Source: Njordibacter sp905182035
GTDB taxonomy: Bacteria; Pseudomonadota; Gammaproteobacteria; Pseudomonadales; Balneatricaceae
Direction of reading: 5' to 3'
NCBI RefSeq assembly: GCF_047730075.1
Contig: NZ_CP159831.1
Location: 2,852,001 to 2,916,000, forward strand
Length of the DNA: 64,000 nt
Shown here: positions 9,100-17,749 of the stretch, piece by piece
Position numbering within the stretch: the first letter of the stretch is position 1
How the letters are laid out: every line of letters starts with the position of its first letter
The notes under the pieces: model-generated
The model's database searches: none
Seen by the model: only the letters and a program-made list of their open reading frames with translations
Told to the model about the DNA's origin: nothing
Made by a program: the position numbers and the translations under genes

Positions 9100-9370
9100 G
9101 GGTAGTGGCCACATTGTAGGTTTCATTGAATTCATGGACATAGGTTCATCCAACGGCTGGCGTATGAAGGATGTGGTGCCCTCGTCCGAGATCGTACATA
9201 TCATCAACGCACAGATGCCTCTAGTGGAAGCAACATCAAACTACACTGGTGAAGTAGCACAACGTTGGACCTATGCGGATGGTAGTGGAGAAATTGGTGT
9301 CATTTCAAGCGTAACGCAAGCCTTTTGTTCTAGCTTTACGCGCGCCCGGCTTTCAACTGATGGCAAATAG
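9092..9370 (+). pseudogene. moaA (GTP 3',8-cyclase) C-terminal fragment
   Basis: The frame that ends at 9370 reads FIEFMDIGSSNGWRMKDVVPS, GEVAQRWTYADGSGEIGVISS and VTQAFCSSFTRARLSTDGK. These are successive conserved blocks of MoaA, the radical-SAM enzyme that starts molybdenum cofactor synthesis. The N-terminal radical-SAM CxxxCxxC part is absent. In the C-terminal cluster motif FCxxCxRxRL, the second cysteine is phenylalanine, and the protein stops just before the last ligand. It is a non-functional remnant fused out of frame to the sagB fragment. Confidence 0.75.
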
Positions 9371-9507
9371 CCAGTGCCATAGGCTTTGTTTGGAGTCAGC
9401 GTGGAGACAGGTATTCGGAAAGACGTACAGCAGAAACTGCGGCAATGAAAAAAGTTGAGATTTCTTATATTGGCGGCTGAAATAGCGTCAAGGCATTACG
9501 CCATGCA

Positions 9508-9551
9508 TAAAAAAACCCAGACAGAGATCACTATACTGGGCTTTTTTTATT
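9508..9551 (-). terminator. Rho-independent terminator of ilvD
   Basis: Read on the minus strand, an AGCCCAG / CTGGGTT stem with a loop of about 15 nt is followed by a run of T. It begins about 20 bp after the ilvD stop. The opposite strand also ends in T7, so it could stop transcription in both directions. The 9371-9507 stretch before it holds nothing recognisable. Confidence 0.75.
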
Positions 9552-9569
9552 CACTACTAAAGTCTTTAT

Positions 9570-11276
9570 TTAGTAGTCGTCGAGCACCGCACCCTTACTG
9601 GCGCTAGAAGCATTAAAGGCAAACTTCGCTTGTACGCCACGGGTATAACGCGGTGATGGAGTTTGCCAATCTTTCTTACGCTCAGCAAGTTCCTCATCAC
9701 TGATGTTAAGTTGCAGCAATAGCTGCTTGGCATCAATGGTGATGGAGTCGTTTTCATTAATAAAAGCAATGTTACCACCGGCGGCTGCCTCTGGTGCCAC
9801 ATGTCCAACAACCATACCCCACGTACCGCCAGAAAAACGACCGTCTGTGATCAAACCAACGCTGTCGCCTAAACCTGCACCGATCAATGCGCCTGTAGGT
9901 GCAAGCATTTCGGGCATGCCCGGACCGCCTTTAGGGCCTAAGTAGCGAAGTACCATTACGTCGCCAGCTTTGATTTTACCAGCCAAAATAGCTTCCAGTG
10001 CTGACTGCTCATCGTCAAATACACGGGCAGGGCCCGTCATAGCAAGCGTTTTTAGGCCAGTGATCTTAGCCACGCAACCTTCTGGTGAAAGGTTACCCTT
10101 AAGAATAGCTAGGTGACCTTGTTTGTATACAGGGTTAGTAATAGGGCGAATCACATCTTGGTCAGCACGCGGTACATCGGGTACGTCTTTGAGTACCTCT
10201 GTAATGGTCTGGCCAGTAATGGTTATACAGTCACCATGCAGTAACCCAGCTACCAGCAGTGTTTTCATAACCTGCGGAATGCCACCGGCTTGGTGCAGGT
10301 CAACTGCCAAGTATTGCCCGCTAGGCTTAAGGTTACACAGAACAGGAGTCTTCTGGCGCATGCGCTCAAAATCATCAATAGTCCACTCTACTCCAGCCGC
10401 ATGTGCAATGGCTAAAAAGTGCAGCACGGCGTTGGTAGAACCGCCCGTGGCCATAATAACCGCCACTGCGTTTTCAATCGATTTTTTGTTAACAATGTCG
10501 AGCGGCTTTAGGTTCATGCGTATCGCTTCAATAAGTACCTTGGCAGACTCTTTGGCAGAGTTCATTTTCTCATCATGAGGGTTAGCCATAGTAGATGAGT
10601 AAGGCAGCGAAATACCCAACGCTTCGAATGAGCTAGACATTGTGTTGGCTGTGTACATGCCGCCACAACTGCCTGTGCCAGGAACAGCGCGGCGTTCGAT
10701 TTGAAGCAAGTCTTCGTCGCTCATACGGCCAGCCGCATGTTCGCCCACTGCCTCAAAAACACTAACGATGTTGAGATCTTGGCCCTTGTAGCGACCAGGA
10801 AGTATGGTGCCGCCATACACATAGATAGAAGGCACATTGGCACGCAACATGCCCATGAGGCCGCCAGGCATATTTTTGTCACAACCGCCAAGTACCAGCA
10901 CGCCGTCCATCCACTGGCCTTGCACGCATGTTTCAATACAATCAGAGATCACTTCACGGCTAATCAACGAGTACTTCATGCCCTCTGTGCCCATGGCCAT
11001 GCCATCGGAAATTGTTGGGGTTCCAAAGACTTGTGCGTTTCCACCTGCCTCTTCGATTCCGGCGATCGCTGCATCAGCCAGCCTTTGCAGACCGCTGTTG
11101 CACGGAGTGATTGTACTATGGCCGTTAGCTACACCGACCATAGGTTTCTTGAAATCTTCAGCCTCGTAGCCCATAGCGTAATACATTGAGCGATTGGGCG
11201 CGCGTGCGGTGCCCTCGGTGATGTTTTTGCTACGGCGATTGATTTTATCATCGGTGTTAGTGGTGTCTTGCGTCAT
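9570..11276 (-). CDS. ilvD: Dihydroxy-acid dehydratase (branched-chain amino acid synthesis)
   Basis: This 568-residue cytoplasmic Fe-S dehydratase converts 2,3-dihydroxy-isovalerate and 2,3-dihydroxy-3-methylvalerate to the keto acids leading to valine and isoleucine. Cluster cysteines are visible in TPCNSG, LGGCDKNMPG and GTGSCGGMYTANTM. Other family blocks are ATGGSTNAVLH, GPKGGPGMPEM and DGRFSGGTWG. It is about 50 residues shorter than the E. coli enzyme and fits the shorter IlvD class. The start at 11276 has AAGAGA upstream; earlier start codons would add a non-family extension. It is monocistronic here, flanked by decayed DNA, with its own terminator. Confidence 0.95.
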   Translation of the reverse strand: MTQDTTNTDDKINRRSKNITEGTARAPNRSMYYAMGYEAEDFKKPMVGVANGHSTITPCNSGLQRLADAAIAGIEEAGGNAQVFGTPTISDGMAMGTEGMKYSLISREVISDCIETCVQGQWMDGVLVLGGCDKNMPGGLMGMLRANVPSIYVYGGTILPGRYKGQDLNIVSVFEAVGEHAAGRMSDEDLLQIERRAVPGTGSCGGMYTANTMSSSFEALGISLPYSSTMANPHDEKMNSAKESAKVLIEAIRMNLKPLDIVNKKSIENAVAVIMATGGSTNAVLHFLAIAHAAGVEWTIDDFERMRQKTPVLCNLKPSGQYLAVDLHQAGGIPQVMKTLLVAGLLHGDCITITGQTITEVLKDVPDVPRADQDVIRPITNPVYKQGHLAILKGNLSPEGCVAKITGLKTLAMTGPARVFDDEQSALEAILAGKIKAGDVMVLRYLGPKGGPGMPEMLAPTGALIGAGLGDSVGLITDGRFSGGTWGMVVGHVAPEAAAGGNIAFINENDSITIDAKQLLLQLNISDEELAERKKDWQTPSPRYTRGVQAKFAFNASSASKGAVLDDY

Positions 11277-11937
11277 GGTGTTTCTCTTGAGGGTGGGCGC
11301 TGATAAAAGCAGACAGTGCGCCATGGAATTGAGTGATACGAATATAATAATCATTCTGGATCAATATGTAAAAAATATTATTATTCACCTATGGAACTAA
11401 ACCTCTGAAACCAGCTAGTGACAGTAGCCGAATAACTTTATTTCGGCCCAACAGCAGGTGGCTATGCATGGCCATGGCCACCGAACTAATAATCGCGGTG
11501 CAGTTTAATCGAAGAAGCCCTTAGCTTTTGTGGATTTTTTGCGGAACAAAGTTGATGCAGACTTCGCTGAGTTCTCCCATAAGCAACGGTTCTCCCTCTA
11601 AGCTACAAGGGAGTTAGAAAAAATTCCAAAGTAACTGGAAAAGCGCACTTTCTAGGCTTCGAGTCAGTGCTTCATAAATTACTTTAGGGTACTGTGTTTC
11701 ACAAGTTAATTGCCGCCTTATACCTTTATTTGGTTATCCATACAGTATATCTCTGTTTAAAAATAAAGAGCCGAACTCGGTCTTTTTTGTAACTGGGCAA
11801 GTAATGAGCCGAAAAAAAAGACTACACTTTCAGCACGTTGTGAGCCAGTATCTTTATAAGAAAAAATAATAGAGCGGCTCGTTAATAATTATTATGAGTG
11901 CCGGTAGGCCTCATAAATGTACTGTTATGTCTCTTAA
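11277..11937. other. Intergenic region without a recognisable gene
   Basis: This 660-bp AT-rich stretch lies upstream of ilvD and before the broken P-loop gene. I see no reading frame with family motifs, no RNA gene and no convincing attC or insertion-sequence end. The ilvD promoter must lie near its left side, but no clear -35/-10 pair stands out. Confidence 0.5.
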
Positions 11938-12416
11938 GGAGGAAAGTTTAAGGAAACATTTATAATCATAGGAAGTGAATCAACAGGAAAATCTTCCGTG
12001 GTCCGCTCACTCGCTGGTATAAGAAACTCAGATGAAAGAATTATAGAGTTTGCCAATGGGAACACTTATGGGTTATGGGCGTGCGATTCATTTTTACAAG
12101 AAGCACGAATCAGTCCGCAGACTTTATCCATGAAGCAGCAAAAAGGAATGTGGATGCAGTACTGCTAACACTTTGGCCTAGGCATGTTTCACCTAGAAAT
12201 CCAAAGCATGGCCCATTCCCTGATGCCGGTGGATATATTCAACATTTTATTGCCGCGAATTGGAACATCTAATATATTGTGACTTTAGATAATCCTATGC
12301 TCCAAAATCTGCCTCGTGGGATTATTGCGAATGATTATGATAATAATCATGTTCAACTATTTAACAGATTAGTCAGTAATAAGCTGTTATGTTTTACCCT
12401 AAGGTATAGAGAGTGA
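11938..12416 (+). pseudogene. P-loop NTPase pseudogene (frameshift plus in-frame stop)
   Basis: Frame 1 reads KFKETFIIIGSESTGKSSVV, with a Walker A motif (GSESTGKS), and runs to about 12080. The protein then continues one frame over as QSADFIHEAAKRNVDAVLLTLWP. It meets TAA at 12270-12272 and continues in that frame as IVTLDNPMLQNLPRGI to the end. No ATG is in frame at the start, although AAGGAGG lies at the head. The terminal TGA overlaps the GTG of the methyltransferase gene, so both were once one operon. The substrate is unknown; a nucleotide or small-molecule kinase is possible. Confidence 0.6.
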
Positions 12417-13060
12417 ATAAATCGGAAAATTTTTGGGATAACGCTTCAGAAAACTATGACAAGACTGAAGAGCGGTTTGAGTACATTCATAAAAAATCTA
12501 GAGAAAATACTAAAAGGTTCTTGAAAGATAGCGACACTGTTCTGGATTATGGGTGTGGGACAGGCACTGCATCCTGTCAATTTTCTAGTCTGGTAAAAGA
12601 TATTCATGCAATTGATATTTCATCTAAGATGATTGCAATATCAAAAGAGAAAGCCGCTCTTGGTAAAATTGAAAACGTAAATTTCGAGCAATCGGATATT
12701 TTTGATAAAAAGTATTCCAGCGAATATTATGATGTGATTCTGGCTTTTAATATGTTACACACAGTTCCTAGTCCTCAGGATGTTACGCAACGAATAAATG
12801 AAATATTAAACCCGGATGGTTTATTTATTTCTGTAACACCTTGCTTGCGACAAAAGATGTCGTTTTTAGTTAATCTACAAATTCAGTTAGTTAGGGTCTT
12901 GTGTAAAATTGGATTAATTCCCATTCCTATAAGAAGGATAACGAGCTCTGAAGTAGACGATCTATTAATTGCTAACGGCTTTCAGGTTGTAGAATCAGAA
13001 GAAGTATATAAAGGAGCTTCTAGCTATTTTGTAGTAGCAAAGAAGTTACAAGAAACATAA
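12413..13060 (+). CDS. Class I SAM-dependent methyltransferase
   Basis: This 215-residue methyltransferase has the Rossmann-fold SAM site VLDYGCGTGTASCQF (motif I), an acidic residue in IHAIDIS at the end of strand 2, and FNMLHTVPSP as the post-II/III block. It resembles small-molecule or quinone-type methyltransferases; the acceptor is unknown. It starts with GTG, coupled to the dead P-loop gene. Its stop codon lies inside an attC-like site (13055-13127), as in integron cassettes. It is noticeably more AT-rich than the housekeeping genes, consistent with transfer. Confidence 0.8.
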   Translation: MNKSENFWDNASENYDKTEERFEYIHKKSRENTKRFLKDSDTVLDYGCGTGTASCQFSSLVKDIHAIDISSKMIAISKEKAALGKIENVNFEQSDIFDKKYSSEYYDVILAFNMLHTVPSPQDVTQRINEILNPDGLFISVTPCLRQKMSFLVNLQIQLVRVLCKIGLIPIPIRRITSSEVDDLLIANGFQVVESEEVYKGASSYFVVAKKLQET

Positions 13061-13127
13061 CAAGCAAAACCAGCAACGCCCTGCGGGCTGGACGCGCTAA
13101 CGCGCGCCGCTGCTTTGGGCGTTAGGT
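13055..13127 (+). other. attC-like integron recombination site (73 bp)
   Basis: The site opens with ACATAAC and closes with GTTAGGT, which are inverted with one mismatch and fit the R'' (RYYYAAC) and R' (GTTRRRY) boxes. Inside, CAAAACCAGC pairs with GCTGCTTTG, leaving an extra unpaired base as in attC L''/L' boxes. The middle (CCTGCGGG and GCGCGCTAACGCGC-like palindromes) can fold further. It overlaps the methyltransferase stop, the standard position for a cassette attC. No integron integrase or second attC is visible in the window. Confidence 0.7.
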
Positions 13128-13157
13128 TTCTTTGTAAGCATTCAGTGTTATAGGTTT

Positions 13158-13337
13158 ATGACGTATATTTGGTTTGCGAACATTACCCTCACAACATCAA
13201 AAGCAAATGATTCTCATTTGTCACCAATAACGTTAGCTGAAAGCAAAGTGCTTCTTGGCTATACCAACTGTCGCGGCGGAACCCCACCAAATTTTTGGGA
13301 GTACCAAGACTTTTTATCTGTTGAGTTATATCTGTAA
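13158..13337 (+). CDS. Small ORF after the attC site (59 aa)
   Basis: The ORF runs from ATG at 13158 to TAA at 13335-13337 and begins 30 bp after the attC-like site, where a following cassette gene would start. Composition is mixed and polar with one tryptophan-rich C-terminal part (TPPNFWEYQDF). No family is recognised and no clear ribosome site precedes it. It may be a cassette ORF or chance. The stretch from 13338 to 13421 holds only a 14-codon scrap. Confidence 0.3.
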   Translation: MTYIWFANITLTTSKANDSHLSPITLAESKVLLGYTNCRGGTPPNFWEYQDFLSVELYL

Positions 13338-13421
13338 AAGGATGTTTTAAGGATGACACATAAAGTTAAAACAACAGTTAAAAGTATAAGCAGGTAGCTC
13401 TTTTTTCAATAAGTTAAAGCA

Positions 13422-14351
13422 CTATGTTAGGGGAGAGCTAAGAGGCAAACCAGCGTTCGGTGTGAAGCCATACAATTCAACATCTGGTAACGCTGTAGCA
13501 ACAACATTTCTGGCAGAGATGAGTCTATCAAAATCAATACCCGTTTTTAGCCCCATGGCCTCTAGCAAGAAAACCAGATCCTCAGTAACAATATTACCAC
13601 TGGCACCCGGCGCTGCTGGACAGCCACCAATACCTCCCATAGATGAGTCAATGGTGGTTAGTCCGACTTCCACTGCGGCTAAGACATTTGCCAATCCTTG
13701 CCCTCGGGTATTGTGCAGATGAATCCCCGTAAGATGCTCTCTACCAATAGCACTCCAGACTTTCCCTATTAAACGTTTAACCTGCACGGGATTAGCGTAT
13801 CCGGTAGTATCAGAAAGGCCCACCTCATCGCATCCAGCCTCCATTAAGGCGACTGCTAATCCCTCTACTCGATCTTCTGAGACACTGCCTTCAATGGTGC
13901 AGCCGAAAGCGGTTGAAAGCGCCCCTTCAATGGTAGGCCTTTCATTAATAGGCAACTGTCTAATGAGCTCGACTATACTTTTGACTTCGTCGAGCATCTG
14001 CACATGGGTTCGATTGACATTGCGCAGGCTGTGAGTCTCACTCACTGATATGGGGATGGTAAGCTTGTGGACCCCTGCTATTATTGCTTGCTCAGCTCCC
14101 TTTAAATTTGGTACTAAAACAGCCACTTTGAGCCCTTTAATAGTTCTGGCGTACTTTGCGATATCCATGGTGTCCGCGAGCTGTGGGAATAGCCGCGCTG
14201 AAACAAACGAACCGACTTCTATCTCTGGAACACCCGCTAAAGCCAACGCTTTAATCCAGCACTTTTTAGCCTCAGTGGGCATAATTTGACTGATACTTTG
14301 CAAGCCATCTCGCGGGCCAACTTCACTCACCTCGATGTCGATATCTGTCAT
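13422..14351 (-). CDS. Hydroxymethylglutaryl-CoA lyase-like enzyme
   Basis: This 309-residue TIM-barrel lyase of the DRE-metallolyase/HMGL family cleaves HMG-CoA to acetyl-CoA and acetoacetate, or related 3-hydroxy-3-methylacyl-CoA esters. The catalytic Arg-Asp is in VGPRDGLQ, the metal histidines in GIHLHNTRGQG, and the active-site cysteine loop in GGIGGCPAAPGASGN. It overlaps the CoA-transferase gene by 4 nt (ATGA) and is the last gene of the long minus-strand island. A CoA-transferase followed by a lyase suggests activation of a branched hydroxy-acid and its cleavage to central metabolites. The true substrate could be an HMG analogue. Confidence 0.88.
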   Translation of the reverse strand: MTDIDIEVSEVGPRDGLQSISQIMPTEAKKCWIKALALAGVPEIEVGSFVSARLFPQLADTMDIAKYARTIKGLKVAVLVPNLKGAEQAIIAGVHKLTIPISVSETHSLRNVNRTHVQMLDEVKSIVELIRQLPINERPTIEGALSTAFGCTIEGSVSEDRVEGLAVALMEAGCDEVGLSDTTGYANPVQVKRLIGKVWSAIGREHLTGIHLHNTRGQGLANVLAAVEVGLTTIDSSMGGIGGCPAAPGASGNIVTEDLVFLLEAMGLKTGIDFDRLISARNVVATALPDVELYGFTPNAGLPLSSPLT

Positions 14352-15544
14352 ATTACTTTTCCTTCTTTAAGCGTTTTTATTTCACTAGTCGTCAAACCAA
14401 GTTCACCCAGAATATCATCAGTATGCTCCCCAAGCATCGGGGGAGGGGTATCAACAGAGGGTGTTTTTCCATCAAGTTTTATCCCCGTACGAGTCACTTG
14501 AATATCTCGATTTACGCCGGGCACGTCAGTGTAAGTAGCAACCATACCCCGGTCTGCAATCTGCGGCTGAGCCAGTGCTTCTGCCACCGTTAAAATAGGG
14601 CCGCAGGGAACGCCTGCTTCATTTAATAATACAACCCACTCATCTGTAGAACGAGTCACAAGAGCTAAGTTGAGAATTTCAGAAAGTTCACCACGATTTT
14701 CTAGCCGTGACTCTCTAGTAGCAAATTTAGGATTTTCACATAGTTCATTAAGATCTAAGACCTGACAGGTCGCTTCAAACTGCTCCTGTTTATTTGCCGC
14801 AATGTTGATCTGTCCAGAGCCAGTTCGAAAAGTCCCTGACGGACTACTCGAAAAATTTTCATTACCCATCGGCTGAGGTTCTTGATTTGCGTTGAAATAG
14901 TTTGAAATCTGAAAACCCATGGTACACATGACAGATTCCAGCATTGAAACGTCGATAAAGGTCCCGCGCTTGCCATCTTGTTTAGCCAGTGCTGCTGAAA
15001 TCGCAAAAGCTGCGGTCATTCCACCAATGGTGTCCGCTATAGGAAAGCCAACCCTCAAAGGCGCTGTTTCTACATCGCCGGTGATGCTCATAGTGCCCGA
15101 CATACCTTGAATAATTTGATCATATGCTGGCCGACTCTTCAGTGGGCCTTCCTGACCAAAGCCAGATATTGCGCAATAAACTAAATCTGCGTTCAAGTCC
15201 TTAAGTGCCTCATAGCCAACACCAAGACGATCCATCACGCCGGGTCTAAAATTCTCAACGATCACATCAGCCGTTTTTACAAGACGTTTAAATACAGCAA
15301 CGCCCTCCTCCGATTTAAGATTAATAGTAATGGAGCGTTTACCCGAGTTTTGAGCAAGAAAAGTAGCCCCCATGAGTTTTTGATTGAGCTCAACATCTAA
15401 GCCTAATTGCCTGGCTAAATCGCCTCTATTGGGCACTTCAATCTTGATCACCTCGGCCCCAAGGTGGGCGAGTTGACAGCCGCAGAATGGCCCAGACAGA
15501 ACGTTTGAGAGATCAAGTACACGATATCCCAATAAAGGTTTCAT
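14348..15544 (-). CDS. CaiB/BaiF class III CoA-transferase
   Basis: This 398-residue family III CoA-transferase moves CoA between carboxylic acids. The N-terminus GYRVLDLSNVLSGPFCGCQLAHLGAEVIKIE is diagnostic in pieces (LDLSNVLSGPF and LGAEVIKIE). RPAYDQIIQGMSG and IADTIGGMTAAF cover the active-site aspartate region. Neighbours overlap by 4 nt on both sides (aldehyde dehydrogenase upstream, HMG-CoA-lyase-like downstream), so tight translational coupling is expected. In mammals a family III enzyme activates HMG and glutarate, which fits a lyase next door. The specificity here is an inference. Confidence 0.9.
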   Translation of the reverse strand: MKPLLGYRVLDLSNVLSGPFCGCQLAHLGAEVIKIEVPNRGDLARQLGLDVELNQKLMGATFLAQNSGKRSITINLKSEEGVAVFKRLVKTADVIVENFRPGVMDRLGVGYEALKDLNADLVYCAISGFGQEGPLKSRPAYDQIIQGMSGTMSITGDVETAPLRVGFPIADTIGGMTAAFAISAALAKQDGKRGTFIDVSMLESVMCTMGFQISNYFNANQEPQPMGNENFSSSPSGTFRTGSGQINIAANKQEQFEATCQVLDLNELCENPKFATRESRLENRGELSEILNLALVTRSTDEWVVLLNEAGVPCGPILTVAEALAQPQIADRGMVATYTDVPGVNRDIQVTRTGIKLDGKTPSVDTPPPMLGEHTDDILGELGLTTSEIKTLKEGKVI

Positions 15545-17034
15545 ACGCCCTCCTTTTTAGGGTTTAAGCGCTCACCATAATTTGCATGAACAACCTTACT
15601 GTTGGTAAAAAACTCACGGCAATGACTGCCCTTTTCAGGTGGGCCATATGATGAATTTTTACGCCCAGTAAAAGGTGCGTGAAAATCCATACCCGCAGTT
15701 GGAAGATTAATCTGTACCATTCCAGCCTGTATATTAGCCGTAAAATGATCAATTATTTTGCGGTCATTGGAAACAATACCAGCTGACAGACCAAAGTCGG
15801 AGTCATTAGCTACAAAGAGTGCTTCATCATAGTCACTGACAGATATGACTGAAGCTATTGGCCCAAATACCTCCTCACGACAAATTTGCATCTCGCTCGT
15901 AGCATTAGTAAAAAGTGCTGGAGATAAATACCATCCTGGCGTTTCCCGTTCAAGTTCATCTCCCCCTGTGAGAAGCCTAGCTCCCTCGGTCTTAGCCGTG
16001 CGAAGGTAGTCAAGGTTATTCTTAAGCTGTGCCTCACTCACGACAGGACCTATGTCTGTATCTGGATTACGGGCATCCCCAATTCTCAGAGCTTGCATAC
16101 GATGTAACATAGCAGCAACGAAAGCGTCATGAATGCCCTCAGTTACAATCAGTCGAGATGATGCGGTACATCGCTGGCCAGTAGAATAGAAAGAGCCGTT
16201 AATGGCAAATTCAACAGCACTTTCAAGGTCGGCATCATCAAGCACGATGAGTGGGTTCTGACCGCCCATTTCCAGCTGCATCTTACCTCCACGGGCAAAT
16301 GTAGTCGCACCAATTTTGCGTCCAACAGCCGTGGATCCAGTAAAGGTGACACCTGCCACATCTGCATGTTCAACAAGGGCTGCGCCCACTTCTGTACCCC
16401 GCCCCATGACGAGGTTGAACACTCCCTCTGGAAGACCTGCGCGCGAAATAATCTCTGCCAGCACCCAAGCAGAACCTGACACCAGTTCGGCGGGTTTGAA
16501 AACAACGGTGTTGCCATAGGCCAGCGCTGGAGCAATTTTCCAGGCTGGAATCGCCAACGGAAAATTCCAAGGTGTTATTGCAGCAACGACGCCGATTGGT
16601 TCGCGCCGAACCTCAAGTGATATGCCTTGGCGAAGAGAACGATAACCCTCTACCTCTGCGCGATAGACCTCTGCTGCAAAAAACTTAAAGAGACTGCCGG
16701 CTCGATGAGCCTCCGCTACAGCTTCTTTGAGTGTTTTGCCCTCTTCACGTGCTAGAAGATCACCTAACTCATTCTTACGTTGAATAATCTCCGATCCAAT
16801 TGCATCGAGAATCTCAAATCTTTCGCCAGAGGTGCTGCCTGACCAAACTGGCATCGCAGTGACTGCTGCTGAAACAGAATCTTGCACGTCATTACTAGAG
16901 GCAATGGCGTATCTCGCGATTACATCATTGGTGTCTGATGGATTAATATTCTCCATATATTCTGAGCTGGGACGCCATTCACCAGCAATGAAGTTATGTT
17001 TTATTGCTTGCTCGTTGGCCGTTCGAATGGTCAT
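15541..17034 (-). CDS. NAD(P)-dependent semialdehyde dehydrogenase (KGSADH-like)
   Basis: This 497-residue aldehyde dehydrogenase has the nucleophile Cys289 in GQRCTASSR, the general base Glu255 in LEMGGQNP, the oxyanion Asn157 in PWNFPL and the cofactor loop FTGSTAVGRKI. The run FYSTGQRCTASSRLIVTEGI is close to alpha-ketoglutarate semialdehyde and related semialdehyde dehydrogenases. The start at 17034 has GGAG about ten bases upstream and overlaps the previous gene by ATGA. In the island it would oxidise an aldehyde formed after removal of the nitrogen group and pass an acid to the CoA-transferase. Confidence 0.92.
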   Translation of the reverse strand: MTIRTANEQAIKHNFIAGEWRPSSEYMENINPSDTNDVIARYAIASSNDVQDSVSAAVTAMPVWSGSTSGERFEILDAIGSEIIQRKNELGDLLAREEGKTLKEAVAEAHRAGSLFKFFAAEVYRAEVEGYRSLRQGISLEVRREPIGVVAAITPWNFPLAIPAWKIAPALAYGNTVVFKPAELVSGSAWVLAEIISRAGLPEGVFNLVMGRGTEVGAALVEHADVAGVTFTGSTAVGRKIGATTFARGGKMQLEMGGQNPLIVLDDADLESAVEFAINGSFYSTGQRCTASSRLIVTEGIHDAFVAAMLHRMQALRIGDARNPDTDIGPVVSEAQLKNNLDYLRTAKTEGARLLTGGDELERETPGWYLSPALFTNATSEMQICREEVFGPIASVISVSDYDEALFVANDSDFGLSAGIVSNDRKIIDHFTANIQAGMVQINLPTAGMDFHAPFTGRKNSSYGPPEKGSHCREFFTNSKVVHANYGERLNPKKEGV

Positions 17035-17741
17035 AGTAATTGCTCCAAAACAGGTCGCCAACCGATATCCTCATGTCGATGATCATAGGTATTTAAGTAA
17101 AAAAATTGGCCCGCCTGATAACCACGGCAACAGCGAGCAGTTTCCCGATTTGCATAGGGTGTTGAAGTCCAGCTCACAGCTCCAATCCAATTCCAGAATT
17201 GATTATGGGATGCTTGAAGCACCTTATCACTTAACACTCCAGTCCGATCCTTGGCTGTCAGTGTTGGCAATCCCTCCACCTGTTCTTCTCCTGAGACAAA
17301 ACAATCCCACTCGTTATCAGTTGGATGACCACCACTAAGTCCATCGGTGCCCACCTGATAATCAGTGCCTCCAGTCATCAATCGACATGTGTAAGTTTTT
17401 CCATCAATCACCACCTCAGCTCCATCAACATATCCTGCGTCAAATAAATCTTGCCAACTAACACGAACAAGAATCATGCGATCACAAATATAAAGTCGCC
17501 GAGTGCTATCTTCGATAACAATCCAGTTCAACGTGTTGTTAGGGTGGGTGGGAGTATCTCCCAAGCACCAACGACTCCAGTCTGGAGCAGGTTCAAACTC
17601 CGAAATATTACCGAGCTCCATACCTTTATAAGGCACTGGTAGTATTGAGAAATCAGTGACCCAGGGGCGCGATGGACGAGGTTGGGGTGCACCGTCATGA
17701 TAGAGTGCACCAAAAGACTTAATACCTTTAAATATGTTCAT
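17031..17741 (-). CDS. Uncharacterised protein of the ureohydrolase island
   Basis: This 236-residue soluble protein has no signal peptide. It has a central block (YICDRMILVRVSWQDL, VVIDGKTYTCRLMTGG) and a C-terminal block ending GYQAGQFFYLNTYDHRHEDIG and WRPVLEQLL. The latter resembles the G(F/W)RPVLE ending of some uncharacterised bacterial proteins with sulfatase-modifying or lectin-like folds, but I cannot name the family. It is rich in tryptophan and aromatic residues, which suggests ligand binding. It sits 8 nt after the canonical ureohydrolase gene and overlaps the dehydrogenase gene, so it is expressed with them. A role in assembling or accompanying the hydrolase is possible. Confidence 0.75.
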   Translation of the reverse strand: MNIFKGIKSFGALYHDGAPQPRPSRPWVTDFSILPVPYKGMELGNISEFEPAPDWSRWCLGDTPTHPNNTLNWIVIEDSTRRLYICDRMILVRVSWQDLFDAGYVDGAEVVIDGKTYTCRLMTGGTDYQVGTDGLSGGHPTDNEWDCFVSGEEQVEGLPTLTAKDRTGVLSDKVLQASHNQFWNWIGAVSWTSTPYANRETARCCRGYQAGQFFYLNTYDHRHEDIGWRPVLEQLL

Positions 17742-17749
17742 AATTAATT

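Noticed and set aside
9570..11276. Several long antisense ORFs over ilvD
   Set aside because: They are shadows of the conserved ilvD frame, without family motifs or ribosome sites.
12332..12349. TGATTATGATAATAATCA resembling a Fur box
   Set aside because: It is a partial match inside the broken P-loop coding region, with no iron gene downstream; AT-rich palindromes of this kind arise easily by chance.
12379..12392. CTGTTATGT before the methyltransferase and at 11921 as further integron cassette boundaries
   Set aside because: No R''/L'' partner boxes or hairpin lie upstream, and the first lies inside the reading frame of the P-loop pseudogene.
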